A stretch of 64,000 nucleotides of DNA. It comes from Leuctra nigra. Its lineage: Eukaryota > Arthropoda > Insecta > Plecoptera > Leuctridae. Each line of letters begins with the position of its first letter. The stretch's first letter is position 1. This document shows, piece by piece, positions 12,635 through 24,300 of this stretch. Under the pieces are notes generated by a model. That model saw only the letters and a program-made list of their open reading frames with translations, searched no databases and had not been told where the DNA came from. The position numbers and the translations under genes were made by a program. Location: positions 24,584,345 to 24,648,344 of the forward strand of contig OW203762.1 in assembly GCA_934045905.1 (NCBI GenBank), given 5' to 3'.

Positions 12635-15321
12635 TTATAGCATCGAACATACTATGAATCCTGCTGAAACCATTATACCCAAGAACAACAGTTCCTTTCG
12701 TAATTCTGGATCAAGAAAACTAAGTTTCCTATTCCGCTTTAGCTCCATTACAGGCAATATGAAATGAAGAATATCAGGAATCATAAATCCTAAGTCCCGA
12801 ATAACTTGGTGTTTAAATCCTTCACCTCGCAACACATTTGTAATGAACTGATCAAAACCTCCAGCGAGGATGTGTAAAATGGCGACTCCAGCGATTCCCA
12901 GAGCTTTCCGAGCTGTCAACGTATTCTGAACGTCGGCTAAATGTAAAACAAGGACTGTAGAAGCTACTTCAGTGATCGTAAAGAACATCTGATGATTCCA
13001 TTGAGAATAATAATCATCATTCCAATAGTTGACATACATCCACCAGGAATAGTAGTGAGCGAATATTGAAGTGGAGAACAAAATCAGCATTGACCACCGT
13101 AAACGGCGTGTTAAGGCTAGTAAGAGGAGGTGACGAATGCATTCGTATAATGCTATGATGCAGCTTACTGTCATTATCCATATTTTAACCGTGTTGCTGG
13201 TTGCGTTGAAGTAGAAATGCTTGTAGGATGCTACCCCGGATTCATATGGCCCTTAAATAGACAATATTTACATTATCATTATCACTAATTATTATTAACT
13301 TAGGTAGAACCAAAGAGAGGTGGACAAATCAAGAGGGATGTAAAGATATAAGAGATTTATGAGGACAAGAAGAGAAAGAGATAAGGAAGGAAATATGAAT
13401 GTCAAGAATAGAGATGTAAAATTACCGGTAATTTAAAAAATGGTAATATTACCGGGAATATTACCGGTAATATTACCAAAATCTGGTAAAATTGGTAATA
13501 TTGGAAAAAAATGTGAGTTTCGGATACAAAACGATCGTGGTTCATTTACGATCTACTTCTCTGCCTATTATGAGTGTACATACGACTAATACGAAATTCC
13601 ATGGTCTTTCATAAGATAATTTGACTAAGTCTCTTCTGTATTGGAAAAGATTCAATGATGATGGATGACCAGTAACCACCAATAGTTGATGTGTTAACTT
13701 TATAAGATCCAGTTTAAAATACAAAATGTACCTAGGTACTCCAGCAAAAAAAGAAAGAAACGGTAATATTACCGTAAAATTGCTTGGTAATATTACCGTA
13801 ATATTACCGAAAACGGTAATATTACGGCGGTAATATTACCGATTTACATCTCTAGTCAAGAAGTCTGGCAAGCAGAAGCTGATCATGTGCCCTTTTCAAT
13901 TATATTTCAAATTAATACTAGGTAAGTACCACCTACAATTATTTTGTTACTTTTGTAACCCCACTCAAAACAATTCTTTAGAGGATTTATTAATTTATTA
14001 CAATAAATGAATTAGACACGGTACGTACATATAAGTTACATTTTACAAGGACCTTTCAGCGCCTGAGGGCAAATGCCAAAATACAATCGCCAATAAAATG
14101 TTGTATGTACACCTCAGTTATGAGGATTTTCTTTGCGCTTCTATTGTTATGAGGGGAGGTGGAGGTAGTCCAGAAAAATAGTCAAAATTAGCGTGGAAAA
14201 TAGGAATTACATACAGAAAATAGTTTTTTCGCTGTTGCAAATTCCGTGTAAAACGTACTGTATGATAAATTAAAAAGAACGGATCTGCAAAGCACAAAGA
14301 TTCTATTTTTAGAACAGAAAGATTTTTCGAAATCTAAGGGGAATACTAATCCACAAATATGGTAGGTATCTACTATAGGTAGGCAATTAATTGCTCACCT
14401 GATTTATTTTTAATTAATGTCAATGAGAGTCCGAGGATCATTCGGGGAAAGCTGAATTATATTGATAATGACCAGGAGGCCAATTCTTGAGTTTTCGTGT
14501 TTTGAAACCATGTGTGGTTTCATTGTTTAAAACGTAAAAAAGTTGACAACTATTGCTTAGCCTTCAACTTTTTTACGTTTTAAACAATGAAACCACACAT
14601 GGTTTCAAAACATGAAAACTCAAGAATTGGCCCCCAGAGTAGTGTTGTAAATTTCTCGAGAATTTTTTTTCGGAGAATTTTCTCGGGAAATTTCTTGAGA
14701 AATTTCTCCGATGGAGAATTTTCAGAGAATTTTTTTTCTACCAAATATCAAAACAAATTTCTCTGATAGAGAATTTTCTGGAGCTTTTTTTTAATGAAAT
14801 ATCAAGAGACATTTCTCTGATGTAGAATTTGTCTATACTAAGTGAAGTTCTCTTTCCATTGGCTGTTGTAATGGAAGGTGGCAAATATTTGAAAAGTATG
14901 TTTCAATCAATAATGAACATATATAACATAGGTAGGTGACTTATAAGTTACATAACTGGTTAATCTCATTCAGGTCACTTCTTTGATAATTTATTTCATA
15001 TTCCTTTGCATAAATGTAAGTTTGAAAAGAAATTCTCCGGAGAATTTTGTTCGGAGAATTTCTCGGAGAAAATTCTCCTTCTCGAGAAATTTCTCCACTC
15101 ACAACACTAGACCAGAGTCAGAGTGACTTACCTTTAAACACTGTATCCCAGCAAGAGCAGGAGCAATAGCCGCGATCGACTTTCCGTGAAAACTGCGTCC
15201 AGCAATAGTATAATACGGCAATGTGTATTGGAGGGATTAATGCTGGTGCCAAATATCCTCCCAGCTTAGCCAGAAATCTACTGTTTGCGTTTGTAACGCT
15301 CCGGTCCCCATGCTGATTCAT
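12635..15321 (-). CDS. Multi-pass membrane protein, tandem copy A
   Basis: I do not recognise this family. Two exons, 15321-15132 and 13251-12635, join as codon-split glycine to give 268 residues. The N-terminal segment has a hydrophobic stretch (about 22-42) and a cysteine cluster YCSCSC (52-57). The C-terminal exon holds several hydrophobic helices separated by basic RKAL and KRNRK segments, with an aromatic YYSWW..YVNYWNDDYY region in the middle. Copy B at 20617-22348 has identical exon lengths. No signal for a particular enzyme is visible. The ATG at 15321 is the first in frame and identical in context in both copies. The intron is 1,880 bases and contains two hAT-like elements and a hairpin. 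A conserved insect membrane protein of unknown role is the safest description. Confidence 0.8.
13409..13854. mobile_element. hAT-like element with GGTAATATTACC array
   Basis: Perfect 8-base target duplications GTCAAGAA occupy 13401-13408 and 13855-13862. Inverted ends are TAGAGATGTAAA. Both subterminal regions are arrays of the palindrome GGTAATATTACC and variants. Eight-base duplications define the hAT superfamily. It has no transposase and lies in the intron of membrane-protein copy A. Confidence 0.88.
14474..14636. repeat. Hairpin element with 70-base arms
   Basis: The left arm (about 14474-14545) and right arm (about 14566-14636) are complementary apart from a very few mismatches, with a loop near 14550. 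The ends read GGCCAATTCTTGAGTTTTC. A one-armed relative occurs at about 34960-34992. Confidence 0.75.
14640..15109. mobile_element. hAT-like element with TTCTCGAGAA array
   Basis: Inverted ends TAGTGTTGTAAATTTCTCGA and TAGTGTTGTGAGTGGAGAAA (from the right) enclose 470 bases. Flanks CCCCAGAG and GACCAGAG agree at 6 of 8 positions. The interior consists of repeated TTCTCGAGAA and GGAGAATTTTCTC words. Its right end stops about 16 bases inside the intron from the splice donor of exon 1 of membrane-protein copy A. Confidence 0.8.
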
Positions 15322-15565
15322 GATAGATTTTGACTGGGTTTTTTTTCAGTCAGATGGCAGCCTAAAATCTAGAATAAGTAAATTTGTTGAATTATTGAAT
15401 AAGTAGGTACTGTACTACTAAAAACGGTCAGTGCAACACATTGAGCAGCGATTACCAATATGTGTAATGGTAATTATTCGATACTAAAAGTTGCAAAACG
15501 CCTCCTAGCGGAAAAAATTTACATCTCCTCTAACGAGTATTTCTGCACATACGCACAGGGCGCGT

Positions 15566-16024
15566 GAAGGCAAGTCACTTATGTCAATCGTATAACGAGT
15601 TCAGTAAAAGTTATAATTACATCGCGAAATATCAAAAATTGATGAAGTGTCAACAATCAAATACCTACAATCGGCATATTTCATTACAGCACACATTCAT
15701 TCAAATTCTTGTGAAAACAAGATGTCTATTCACCGAAAATCACCATTTGACAGTTACAATTGTTTTTCTCACGGCCTTCTGAACACACATTTTTCTTGAC
15801 GCCTCGTTCAAACAATTGCAATCTGTCAAATGCTGCTTTTGGTGAAAAGACAACTCGTTTTCACAAGAATATGAATGAATGTGTGCTGTAATGAAATGAG
15901 CCGATTGTATTTGATTGTTGACACTTAAGTAAGCATCAATTTCTGTTATTTATTTCGCAATGTATTTATAACTTTTATTGAACTCGTTACGATTGACATG
16001 CAAGTGACTTGCATGTAAGAGTAC
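15566..16024. mobile_element. Large imperfect palindrome, arms about 230 bases
   Basis: The two halves are reverse complements with scattered differences, centred near 15790. Shared words include AGCACACATTCATTC, TTGTGAAAA and AGTGTCAACAATCAAATA. It looks like an old foldback-type element between the two membrane-protein genes. The frame spanning 15564-15782 is part of one arm and not a gene. Confidence 0.7.
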
Positions 16025-16171
16025 GCACACGCACTGGGACTGCATACTCGCATGAGCGGCCATCTTACTGATATTAGCGCATTCTCTAGGTACTTTCAGT
16101 GTGGAATAGACGAGATGTCTGCACGGCTAAAACTTGATTTGGTATATATATGAAGTATAATTAAATACTTC

Positions 16172-16257
16172 ACCTCACCTGCCGTTTCTGGAAGGGGCCG
16201 CCACCAACGCTTGACTATTCAAGTCAAGCGTCCCCTTCCCGGAACAGCAGGTGAGGA
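16172..16257. repeat. Short hairpin
   Basis: CCTCACCTGC..TTCTGGAAGG on the left pairs with CCTTCCCGGAACAGCAGGTG on the right, with the inner ACGCTTGA pairing too. Probably a small foldback element. Confidence 0.6.
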
Positions 16258-16918
16258 ACTACAATTGTTCATCAGATAACAGGCAGCACACAGGGCAGCT
16301 ATTCTAAATGTCCTTGTCGTCTCGTATTAATTGATACGGCGTCACTACCATGTTAAATAGATAGTACTCCAGTGTGCAGTGAGCCCGTATCAAGTGAAAT
16401 GAGACACAGAAATGTATAATAACCCTCCAGGAGGAGGAATGTGGTAGGTACGAACTGAGACCATGATGACATGTTCTGATTTGTAAAAAACTGTGTTGTT
16501 CTATTTTTGTTCTATTTAAATTTTACTATAAATCATAAAACGGGCAGATTTGAAGGGATTCTAAAATTAAAAAAATTAGAAACTTTGTCAATGATGAAGA
16601 AAAATACCTACCTACCTACCTGTTGTCACTGTCAGCATTGACAATATTTTACTCCATACATAGAATAAAATTGAATTTAATAACTGCAACAATATAGTTA
16701 TTACCTTTTATTATAAATGACAACAATCAACAAAACAAATTAACCCAACCCAACAACTACAACAAACCTCCAATCTCCATAACAACTAATGTAATGACAT
16801 ATTTTTTAAATGAAGGAGATTGAGAAGGCTGTGATCAGCTGATAATCATGCTTGCCATTCATTGGTTGGAAATGTGCGCGGTTTCGTTTCAAACATTCAA
16901 GTGTTGAAATTCTAAAAA

Positions 16919-18118
16919 CATGTAGTAGTAGTAGTATTCTTTATTTAGCTATTTAGCTATTACATGTTTACATAGGTATTATACACTCAGTACTATAAGG
17001 TTTTTGTCAAATAATACATTTTTAACAATTATAACACAATTAAGAGATAATTAAGAGATAAGGTAAATAAGAGATAAACAAGAGATACACAATTTCACCT
17101 ATTCCAAAAAACCTTGGCTTAGGGCCTATCCCAAAAGCCTACATTTATATTTGCTAGTGGGTCTGAAAGCCAATTTCCTTTTTTTATTACCTCAACGCAC
17201 ATCCTTCTAAATTTTTCTGTACACTTTTCGTTTCTTATTATCTCTGGGATGCGATTATACAATTTCAAGCCTTTCGAAAATAAGGTATTGTTTCCAAATT
17301 TTGTTTTACATCTAGGTAGATACAGGTAAGTTATTTGAATGTCTCGTTTTATACAATGTGTTTCTTTAGCAACCTTATTAGTTAAGTAACTCGGCGCTAC
17401 CCCTTTCGATATTTTATGAATAAATGTCATTGTATTAAGAACTATCCTATGTTTGACAGTGAGCCAACACATAGCGTTGCTCATTTTCAAAACACTGGTA
17501 GATTTATCCACCCATAAAATACTTCGCATGACCTTATTTTGAAGTTTTTGCAATTTGCTTATGTAATTTTGTGAAAGAAGAAACAATATTGAACTGCAGA
17601 AATCGAAATGGGGTGTAATTATAGCTTGACATACTATATGAATTTTACTAATAATCGGTAAGCTTGTGCAATGTCTCTGAAACAATCCCACTTTCCGTGA
17701 TACTTTTTTTATTATAAAGTCAGCATGTTTATGAAATAAGAGGAACTCATCTATTATAATACCCAAATATTTGAATTCTGAGACATTTTCAATTTGGCCA
17801 TTATCTATGACTAGCTTTTTAGTAGCATATGGGTTGAACGTTTTTCTGTTGACTGTCTTACATAATGACCATAGATTTAGTTTTAGATATGTTTATCTTT
17901 AACTTATTAATTCTCAACCATTGTTCGAGCAATTGTATGTCCTCATCGAGTTGCTCATGTACAACTTGTGGGTCTGCACCACTGCAAATTATAAGGGCGT
18001 CATCCGCATATAGTTGTATTTTACAATCCTGAAATAATGTGGTGTGTAATGAAGAATGGATTCGAATGAGAATTTGAAAATACGCCAGAAATAACAATGA
18101 AATTATTTGACAATGCAC
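16919..18118 (-). pseudogene. Non-LTR retrotransposon 3' fragment, copy 1
   Basis: The minus strand encodes the end of a reverse transcriptase. The catalytic-type motif LYADDALIIC lies in the frame 18118-17858, and the following C-terminal domain continues at 17766-17119. The frames are separated by a one-base insertion relative to copy 2 (31530-32527). Further small indels occur near 17640 and 17310. The element is 5' truncated and ends in AATAAAGAATAC plus a TAC repeat tail at 16923-16935, typical of CR1/L2/Jockey-like LINEs. It is a dead copy. It sits between the duplicated genes. Confidence 0.85.
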
Positions 18119-19411
18119 AGTTGTCTTGTAAACGTGCGTTTTTTTAAGTCACGTCAACAGATAAAAAAAAACGTTATACCTTTTAGTTTTTAGTAGGAAA
18201 AAATTGATCAATTTTAAATATATGTAAGTACTTACATTTTGTTTACCCTAATGTAAGCACATTAATTAATAATCTATAATAATACCTAATTGATATATTA
18301 TTAATACATTAATAATAAGATTAATAATCTAATGTATAATTAGATTATGTATGTGTAATTGTATAATTAATTGGAAAATCAAAATGAAAATTGATACTAA
18401 ATAAAATTAGCGACCAAAAAGAGATAGGAGCTGAGAGGTAACAATAAATTTACTTCCACATGAGTAAGTAGACACAAATATTGGTATATTTTGATTAGGT
18501 GTGGAAGGATAGAAATGGCATTGTTTTGAGCTTGAGCAAAATCAATAATCAGTAATCACCTAGGTACACAGTACCTATTAATGCCAAAATGCTATAAATA
18601 GCAAAAAATTAATAATTGTTTTAGAAGGGATATAAACAAGTACAAAATGTGAATAGATTTTTCACTCTTGTAAATTCTGGAAAAAGTGCAACACATTTTT
18701 AATTATACGTATTAGTACTACACATTAAGAACACTTTCATAATAACAATTATTTGAACATGCCAATGTCGATTATAAGTTAGTATAATGCTACCTAATGC
18801 ACATACCTATTCATAACATAGGTAATAAAATAATTGCACTTTATAAATACATACATTTTCTGAATAGGTGTGAACATACATAATATCATAAATAACATGT
18901 TCCTAAACATACAAGATAGGGAAGATCAGATTATGATAATAAGTACAGTCAAGCAAGCAATGATTAATTAAAAAAACTACTGAAGTAATAACAATGTATT
19001 AAATTTATATTTATAATATAATAAAACAAGCATAGCATCTTTCCAACTTCTTTAGCAACCCAAATAGCACATACAAACATAATTTTGTATTATCAAGTAT
19101 GCAACCAAGATACTTGTTTACATCTGGGCGATTCCATGTAGCCCACGATACACTTTTGCCCATCGTTAAAGCCCGATTCACAATTGTAATAGTATTTCAT
19201 GGTGTGATAACTGAGTGATAAGATAATAACATTTTACATGGACTCACATAGGTCATCCTTTGGATTCATGTAAAAAAAACAAAATATTAATAGGGTAATA
19301 CTAATAATAGTTACTAATAAGAATTGAAAAGAAATACTGTATCTACGTTTTTACGTTTTGTATTTACGTTTTTTAATTGAAAACTCCAGGATGCGATGGA
19401 CCATCCACTGA

Positions 19412-19503
19412 AAGTAGGACATAATATGTCCTACTATGTAATATGTACTACATAATAATATGTACTACATATGTACATATGTACTACATAATATGTACTA
19501 CAA
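19412..19503. repeat. Palindromic tandem repeat
   Basis: Units of ATGTACTACATAAT and ATATGTACTAC repeat about six times, in both orientations, within 92 bases. It looks like a local slippage product of a short palindrome. Confidence 0.65.
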
Positions 19504-20298
19504 TCTCTTTCTTTATGCTTGTATTTTTTAAAATTTTTATATAATATCAATCAAGACGAGGTTAACTTTTATGAAGACCTTAACCCGAGGTAGAAAAACT
19601 GACAATAAAATTTAAAACTAACACCAGTTATCGCTATTACAATTGTGTATTGAGCTTAGAAGTTCAATTGAAATGCTTCCTTCATCTATTGCACAAAAGA
19701 AATTTATTTTTATTTTTATCCTCAATTTACTAATGAAAACATACACTAATTTATAAATAAATTTGGCATAATGTCACAGATAAAATAGTTTCAAAATACT
19801 GGTAAGCAATTTCGTCTACTTTGACCATTGTACTATAATACTTTCATAAATATGGAGTTTCCTATTCCACAAATTTTAACACAATTTCACAGAAGCTATG
19901 CACTAGTTTCTCGACTGCATTAAAGTTTTAAATATTTTATTTTAATTTGACAATTAGGAACATTTATTACAGAAATACTGTTTGTAAGTTGGTGAACGAG
20001 TCGTGTAGGATTTAGAAAAGTATGAAAAATAGTTGGGCACAGTACAAGTGAAATACACGAAGAGTGCAAGTAATTTTCTTTTAGGAATGTTAAAAAATTG
20101 CTAACATTTAAAGCCTGAAGTAGGTACCTACATGAAATCAGTTCATTTCTTACTGAATTTCCCTAGAATATTGAAATAATATCAATTGAAATTTCTGTGA
20201 AATGAGTTCTCAAAAAATCACCAATTTATTAGACGTATAATATGTTTACTTTAATTCCTAAAATTGTTCAGACATTATTTTTTTTACTAAATGGTAAA

Positions 20299-20399
20299 CT
20301 CGGCCAAACAAAAATTGAATGTTGACCAAATTTGAATGGCTGCTGGTCATGTCCCGTAACCAATCAAAGCTTGTTATTATCATTGAAATGTGAGGTCAC
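20299..20399. mobile_element. Partial copy of the CACTTGGCCAAAC element
   Basis: CTCGGCCAAACAAAAATTGA at the left and GAGGTCAC at the right match half of 10305-10510 in inverted orientation. The other terminus is missing. Next to it, GAAACGGAATTTAGA is directly repeated (20400-20429). Confidence 0.6.
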
Positions 20400-20616
20400 G
20401 AAACGGAATTTAGACGAAACGGAATTTAGATTAATCTGGTCTAATGTAAGTGAAACAATATATTATGTACTGCATACAAATAATTTTAACGAGCGCTGGG
20501 CTCCAGTTACCATATCAACAACACTCATGACACATTGAAATTTTATCTCGACATTTTCATATTGTTTACTAAATAATCACAATAAAATATAGGTACAAAA
20601 GTAATGATTTTTTTGT

Positions 20617-22348
20617 TTATAGAAAAGAACATATCGTGAATCCTATTGAAACCATTATACCCAAGAACAACAGTTCCTTTCGTAATTCTGGATCAAGAAA
20701 ACTAAGTTTCCTATTCCGCTTTAGCTCCATTACAGGCAATATGAAATGAAGAATATCAGGAATCATAAATCCTAAGTCCCGAATAACTTGGTGTTTAAAT
20801 CCTTCACCTCGCAACACATTTGTAATGAACTGATCAAAACCTCCCGCGAGGATGTGTAAAATGGCGACTCCAGCGATTCCCAGAGCTTTCCGAGCCGTTA
20901 ACGTATTCTGAACGTCGGCTAAATGTAAAACAAGGACTGTAGAAGCTATTTCAGTTATGGTAAAGAATAATTGATGATTCCATTGGGAGTAGTAATCATC
21001 ATTCCAATAGTTGACATACGACCACCAAGAGTAGTAATGGGAGAATATCGAAGTGGAGAACAAAATCAGCATTGACCATCGTAAACGTTTTGAGAAGGCT
21101 AGTAACAGCATGTGTCGAATGCATTCGTATAATGCTATGATGCAGCTTACTGTCATTATCCATATTTTAAGAGTGTTGCTGGTTGCGTTGAAGTACATAT
21201 GCTTGTACGATGCTACCCCAGATTCATATGTTCCTTCAATAAAACACAATATCATTAGCATGGTAATGGCTAAAAATTAGGGTTGTGCGAACCGAACTGA
21301 GCCTAAAGTTCCATAGGTACCCCCAGTTTCAATTGTCGAATCTATTTCGAACCTTAAATTAATTTTTTGCATATTGGCCTATTTATTAGCACAATTTCTA
21401 CTGGTTCCTGTAATCAGTTATAATCACTTATCTTGATTGGTCACATCATATTTCATTAAATGAAGACTGCAAAAGTAGGTAGGACACCTATTGTTTAACA
21501 GTAACAGGTGTTTTTCCATAAACAGAAACCTGAATATTCCATTGCTTTGTGTTCAATTTAAGTACCTACTAATCTCTTTGTACAAACATCATTATTTGAA
21601 TATATTCACAGTTTTTAAAGGTTTGGTTTTGGTTTGGAAAAGGTTCAGAAATATAGAGGTATGGTTTGGGTTCGGTTCGACTTCAAAATTGAAGGTTCGC
21701 ACAACGCTATGTAGCGTTTCGTTGAAATCTGATTTACAAGGCACTAACAGGCACGTAGGAAATCCCCCCCCCCCACTCGAGCAGGCCCCCATTCACCGCC
21801 AAAATAAGTTTAGTGTCCAAAAATCACTTCAAAATTGTTTAAATTCTAAAAAAAAAAACCTGCGGGGAAAAAATATGGTGTTGTTTGTTGTAATTTGTGC
21901 ACTTGAGCATCCCAGAATTGATTTTAAAATGTTTACATTCAAATAAATGCCCTGCTGGCCAACAACTGGAGGGTTTTTTGCTTCAGTTTGTGCGTTTTAG
22001 AGCCCCAGAATCACTTTTAAATGGTTTTAATACCAAAAAACGCCATGCGGAGCTAAAAATGGGGGCGAAGCCCCCCAGACCCTTTTCTGGATGTCCTAAT
22101 CCCCCCCATGATGAAAGTATTTCCTACGTGCCTGGGTGCTGATAATGAAATAACTTACCTTTGAACACTGTATCCCAGCAAGAGCAGGAGCAATAGCCGC
22201 GATCGACTTTGCGTGAAAACTGCGTCCAGAAGTAGTATAATACGGCAATGTGTATTGGAGGGATTAATGCTGGTGCCAAATATCCTCCCAGCTTAGCCAG
22301 AAATCGACTGTTTGCATTTGTTACGCTCCGGTCCCCATGCTGATTCAT
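20617..22348 (-). CDS. Multi-pass membrane protein, tandem copy B
   Basis: This is the paralogue of copy A. Exons 22348-22159 (190 bases) and 21233-20617 (617 bases) give 268 residues. Both splice sites are clean and the codon split is the same. The protein differs from copy A mainly in the middle helices (for example LLLAFSKRLRW against LLLALTRRLRW) and at the extreme C-terminus (IGFTICSFL against AGFIVCSML). The region between is almost identical at the nucleotide level. Both copies are open, so both may be functional. Function is unknown to me. Confidence 0.8.
21278..21709. mobile_element. hAT-like element with GGTTCGGTTCGA words
   Basis: Inverted ends TAGGGTTGTGCGAACC and TAGCGTTGTGCGAACC (from the right) differ at one of 16 positions. 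GGTTCGGTTCGA-type words lie near both ends. The flanking octamers do not match, so the target duplication is lost or the end is redefined. It lies mostly in the intron of membrane-protein copy B. Confidence 0.6.
21748..22134. mobile_element. hAT-like element with CAGGCACGTAGGAAAT ends
   Basis: Inverted ends CAGGCACGTAGGAAAT bound 387 bases. Three diverged direct repeats inside carry phrases like CCCAGAATCACTTTTAAA and CCCTGCGG. A further unit occurs alone at about 22990-23060. CAG ends are typical for hAT, but the flanking octamers match poorly. Confidence 0.6.
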
Positions 22349-22989
22349 GATAGATTTTGAATCTTGTGAGAGTTTGCTTTAAAAAAACTTTAAAACTCCT
22401 TTGTCCTATAAATAATGTTCACTTTTAAAAGTATATAAGGTAGTAGGTCCGATTTTAAAATTTACGAAAGTTTAAGTTTATTCAAAATGACTTTTATTCA
22501 CAATTATCGGTATGTACCTATGTATAATGTGACGCTAACTGTTAATGTTGTCAGTGGACAAGCAAATACGTCATAATCCCCTTATATCCACTATGTGCCC
22601 AGCTCTGCTGTTGTAAATGTGCATTATGTTTCATAATCAGAGCAATGCACTTGACAATTTTAACTATAATTTTGGCACATTTTGGGGGTACATTTACATA
22701 AAGAGTAATGAGTAATGACTTTTTCTTTGTCCTCGTCCCTGGAAATAATGGCTTTTTATTACAAAAGTTCTATTAAAATAAAATAATCAAATTTTAATAG
22801 TTCATCAAAAGGAACTAGCTCTCAGGTATGAGTTCCTTTTTAAACGTTCCTACCAATAGGATGTTGGAATGTTGACTAGTGTTTTCTTCTCGAGTCAGAT
22901 GATGCTTGACCACAGCAAAATCTAGAATCAGAAAATTTTAGTATGATTAGTATGAAATTTTAAGTTAATTTAGTAGATGAATTCAAGTG

Positions 22990-23150
22990 AAGATGTGCAT
23001 TTTAGAGCCCCAGAATCACGTGTAAATTGTTTTAAATTTAAATAAGCGCCCTGCGGAACAAAACCCACCCCCATTATGAATATCGTTCCTAGTGGAGGCC
23101 TTTGAAGTACCCCATAAAGTGTGTGTGTGTGGGGGGGGGGGGGGGGGGGG
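22990..23150. repeat. Repeat fragment followed by a G tract
   Basis: The first part (to about 23060) is a unit of the 21748-22134 element. It is followed by a GT run and a 20-base G homopolymer at 23131-23150. No gene is present. Confidence 0.5.
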
Positions 23151-23598
23151 AGAGCTCCAAAGTTTCTTTGCCTGAGGCGTCAAATAGTCAAGGGCCGACC
23201 CCAAGTGCAAAGTGCAACCACAGCGTGGCCAGTGGAAAACACCATAATTCAATGGAGATCAAAATATCGTAATGTGAATGAGGTTGGTAGGTACCTACCT
23301 ACTTATTAGTAAGTATATCAATGAGCAAAAATTAAAAATATCTAAAACATGGTCGGTCAACCCAACCACTTTTTACACAATCATCCAGATGAGGTGTTGG
23401 TAGCGCCAGCTAGCAATTGCTAGTTCGTAGCTAGCTTACGGCAGATGACAGGGTTAATGAACATGGGTGTCATTCCTGTACGTTTTTAGTCTTTTAAGTT
23501 AGTTATCATATCGTAAATTTTGTTTACTCCAATGTTACTGTCCATAACAACGGTTGCTACCGTCTGAAAATTTACGATAAGAGAGTGAAAATGCCTAC

Positions 23599-23926
23599 AG
23601 GAGGCCAAGTCTTGAAACTTACGCTTTCAGGACGCAAACGCTCTCGGACGTCATAAAGTCCCATTTACTGTAAGAATGATGACCTTGAAATCTACTGTTA
23701 ACTGTTTATCTTATTTTGAATAAGGTTTTATGACTGAATAACATCTGTAATAATAATTATAATATTAATAAATTGTTTCCAATAGATTGCTGGATGACAA
23801 TCGAATAAGTGGCTTGACTTTATGTTTCAATGTCGATCACTCTTACAGTAAATGGGACTTTATGACGTCCTAGAGCGTTTGCGTCCTGAAAGCGTAAGTT
23901 TCAAGACTTGGCCTCCAGGAATCAAC
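23599..23926. mobile_element. GGCCAAGTCTTG element, copy 1
   Basis: Long inverted ends (about 80 bases) begin GGAGGCCAAGTCTTGAAACT. The remaining 170 bases are AT-rich. The complete interior reappears in reverse orientation in 33162-34756, which shows where that larger copy is interrupted. Confidence 0.8.
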
Positions 23927-23945
23927 TCCCATAACTTTAGTCACT

Positions 23946-24118
23946 AGGTCTGTTCGTCGGGGTATTCTAACCTGCTCGGAACACACCGGAAGTCGTCACG
24001 GAAAAGTTTACTTAGTACCTATCCGTCGAGTTTTGATTCGTAGTTCATGCACCAAACACAATCTGTGACGACTTCCGCTTGCTCCGAGCAGGTTCGGAAC
24101 AGTCCGACGAACAAACCT
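23946..24118. mobile_element. AGGTCTGTTCGTCGG MITE, copy 1
   Basis: Inverted ends AGGTCTGTTCGTCGGGG; the arms extend about 60 bases including a CTGCTCGGAACACACCGGAA block. It is head-to-tail with copy 2, separated by ACT. Confidence 0.8.
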
Positions 24119-24121
24119 ACT

Positions 24122-24300
24122 AGGTCTGTTCATCGGGGTGTTCTAACCTGTTCGGAACACACCGGAAGTCGTCACGGAAAAGTTTACCTATCCGTCCGTA
24201 CCTATCCGTCGAGTTTTGATTCGTAATTCATGCACCTAACATATTCAGTGAGGTACTTCCGCCTGCTCCGAGCAGGTTAGAACACCCCGACGAACAAACT
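24122..24300. mobile_element. AGGTCTGTTCGTCGG MITE, copy 2
   Basis: Same family as 23946-24118 and 26780-26950. It has a small internal duplication of the phrase CCTATCCGTC. The adjacent direct arrangement with copy 1 may reflect repeated insertion at one target. Confidence 0.8.

Larger units (their letters stand above)
10540..15321 (-). repeat. Tandem segmental duplication, unit A
   Basis: This unit matches 18700-22348 in the same orientation. The match covers the whole two-exon gene and roughly 2 kb of its 3' flank; for example AAGAACACTTTCATAAT and ACAAGATAGGGA-type phrases recur in order. Unit A is longer because of insertions, including 10665-11761, 13409-13854 and 14640-15109. The outer limits are approximate. 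Confidence 0.75.
18120..20616. other. Gene-free stretch, 3' flank of duplicate B
   Basis: From about 18700 this matches the 3' flank of unit A. Nothing coding is supported. It contains the short repeats described at 19412 and 20299 and otherwise AT-rich sequence. Confidence 0.5.
18700..22348 (-). repeat. Tandem segmental duplication, unit B
   Basis: It matches 10540-15321 in direct orientation. Unit B lacks the hAT-like insertions of unit A, which date after the duplication or were lost here. It has its own insertions in the intron (21278-21709 and 21748-22134). Exon lengths are preserved exactly. Confidence 0.75.

Noticed and set aside
15564..15782. Frame of 72 codons
   Set aside because: It lies entirely in one arm of a palindromic element.
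21491..21946. Plus-strand frame of 151 codons
   Set aside because: It crosses the junction of two transposon-like elements in an intron and contains C-tract and repeat-unit sequence; no protein family features.
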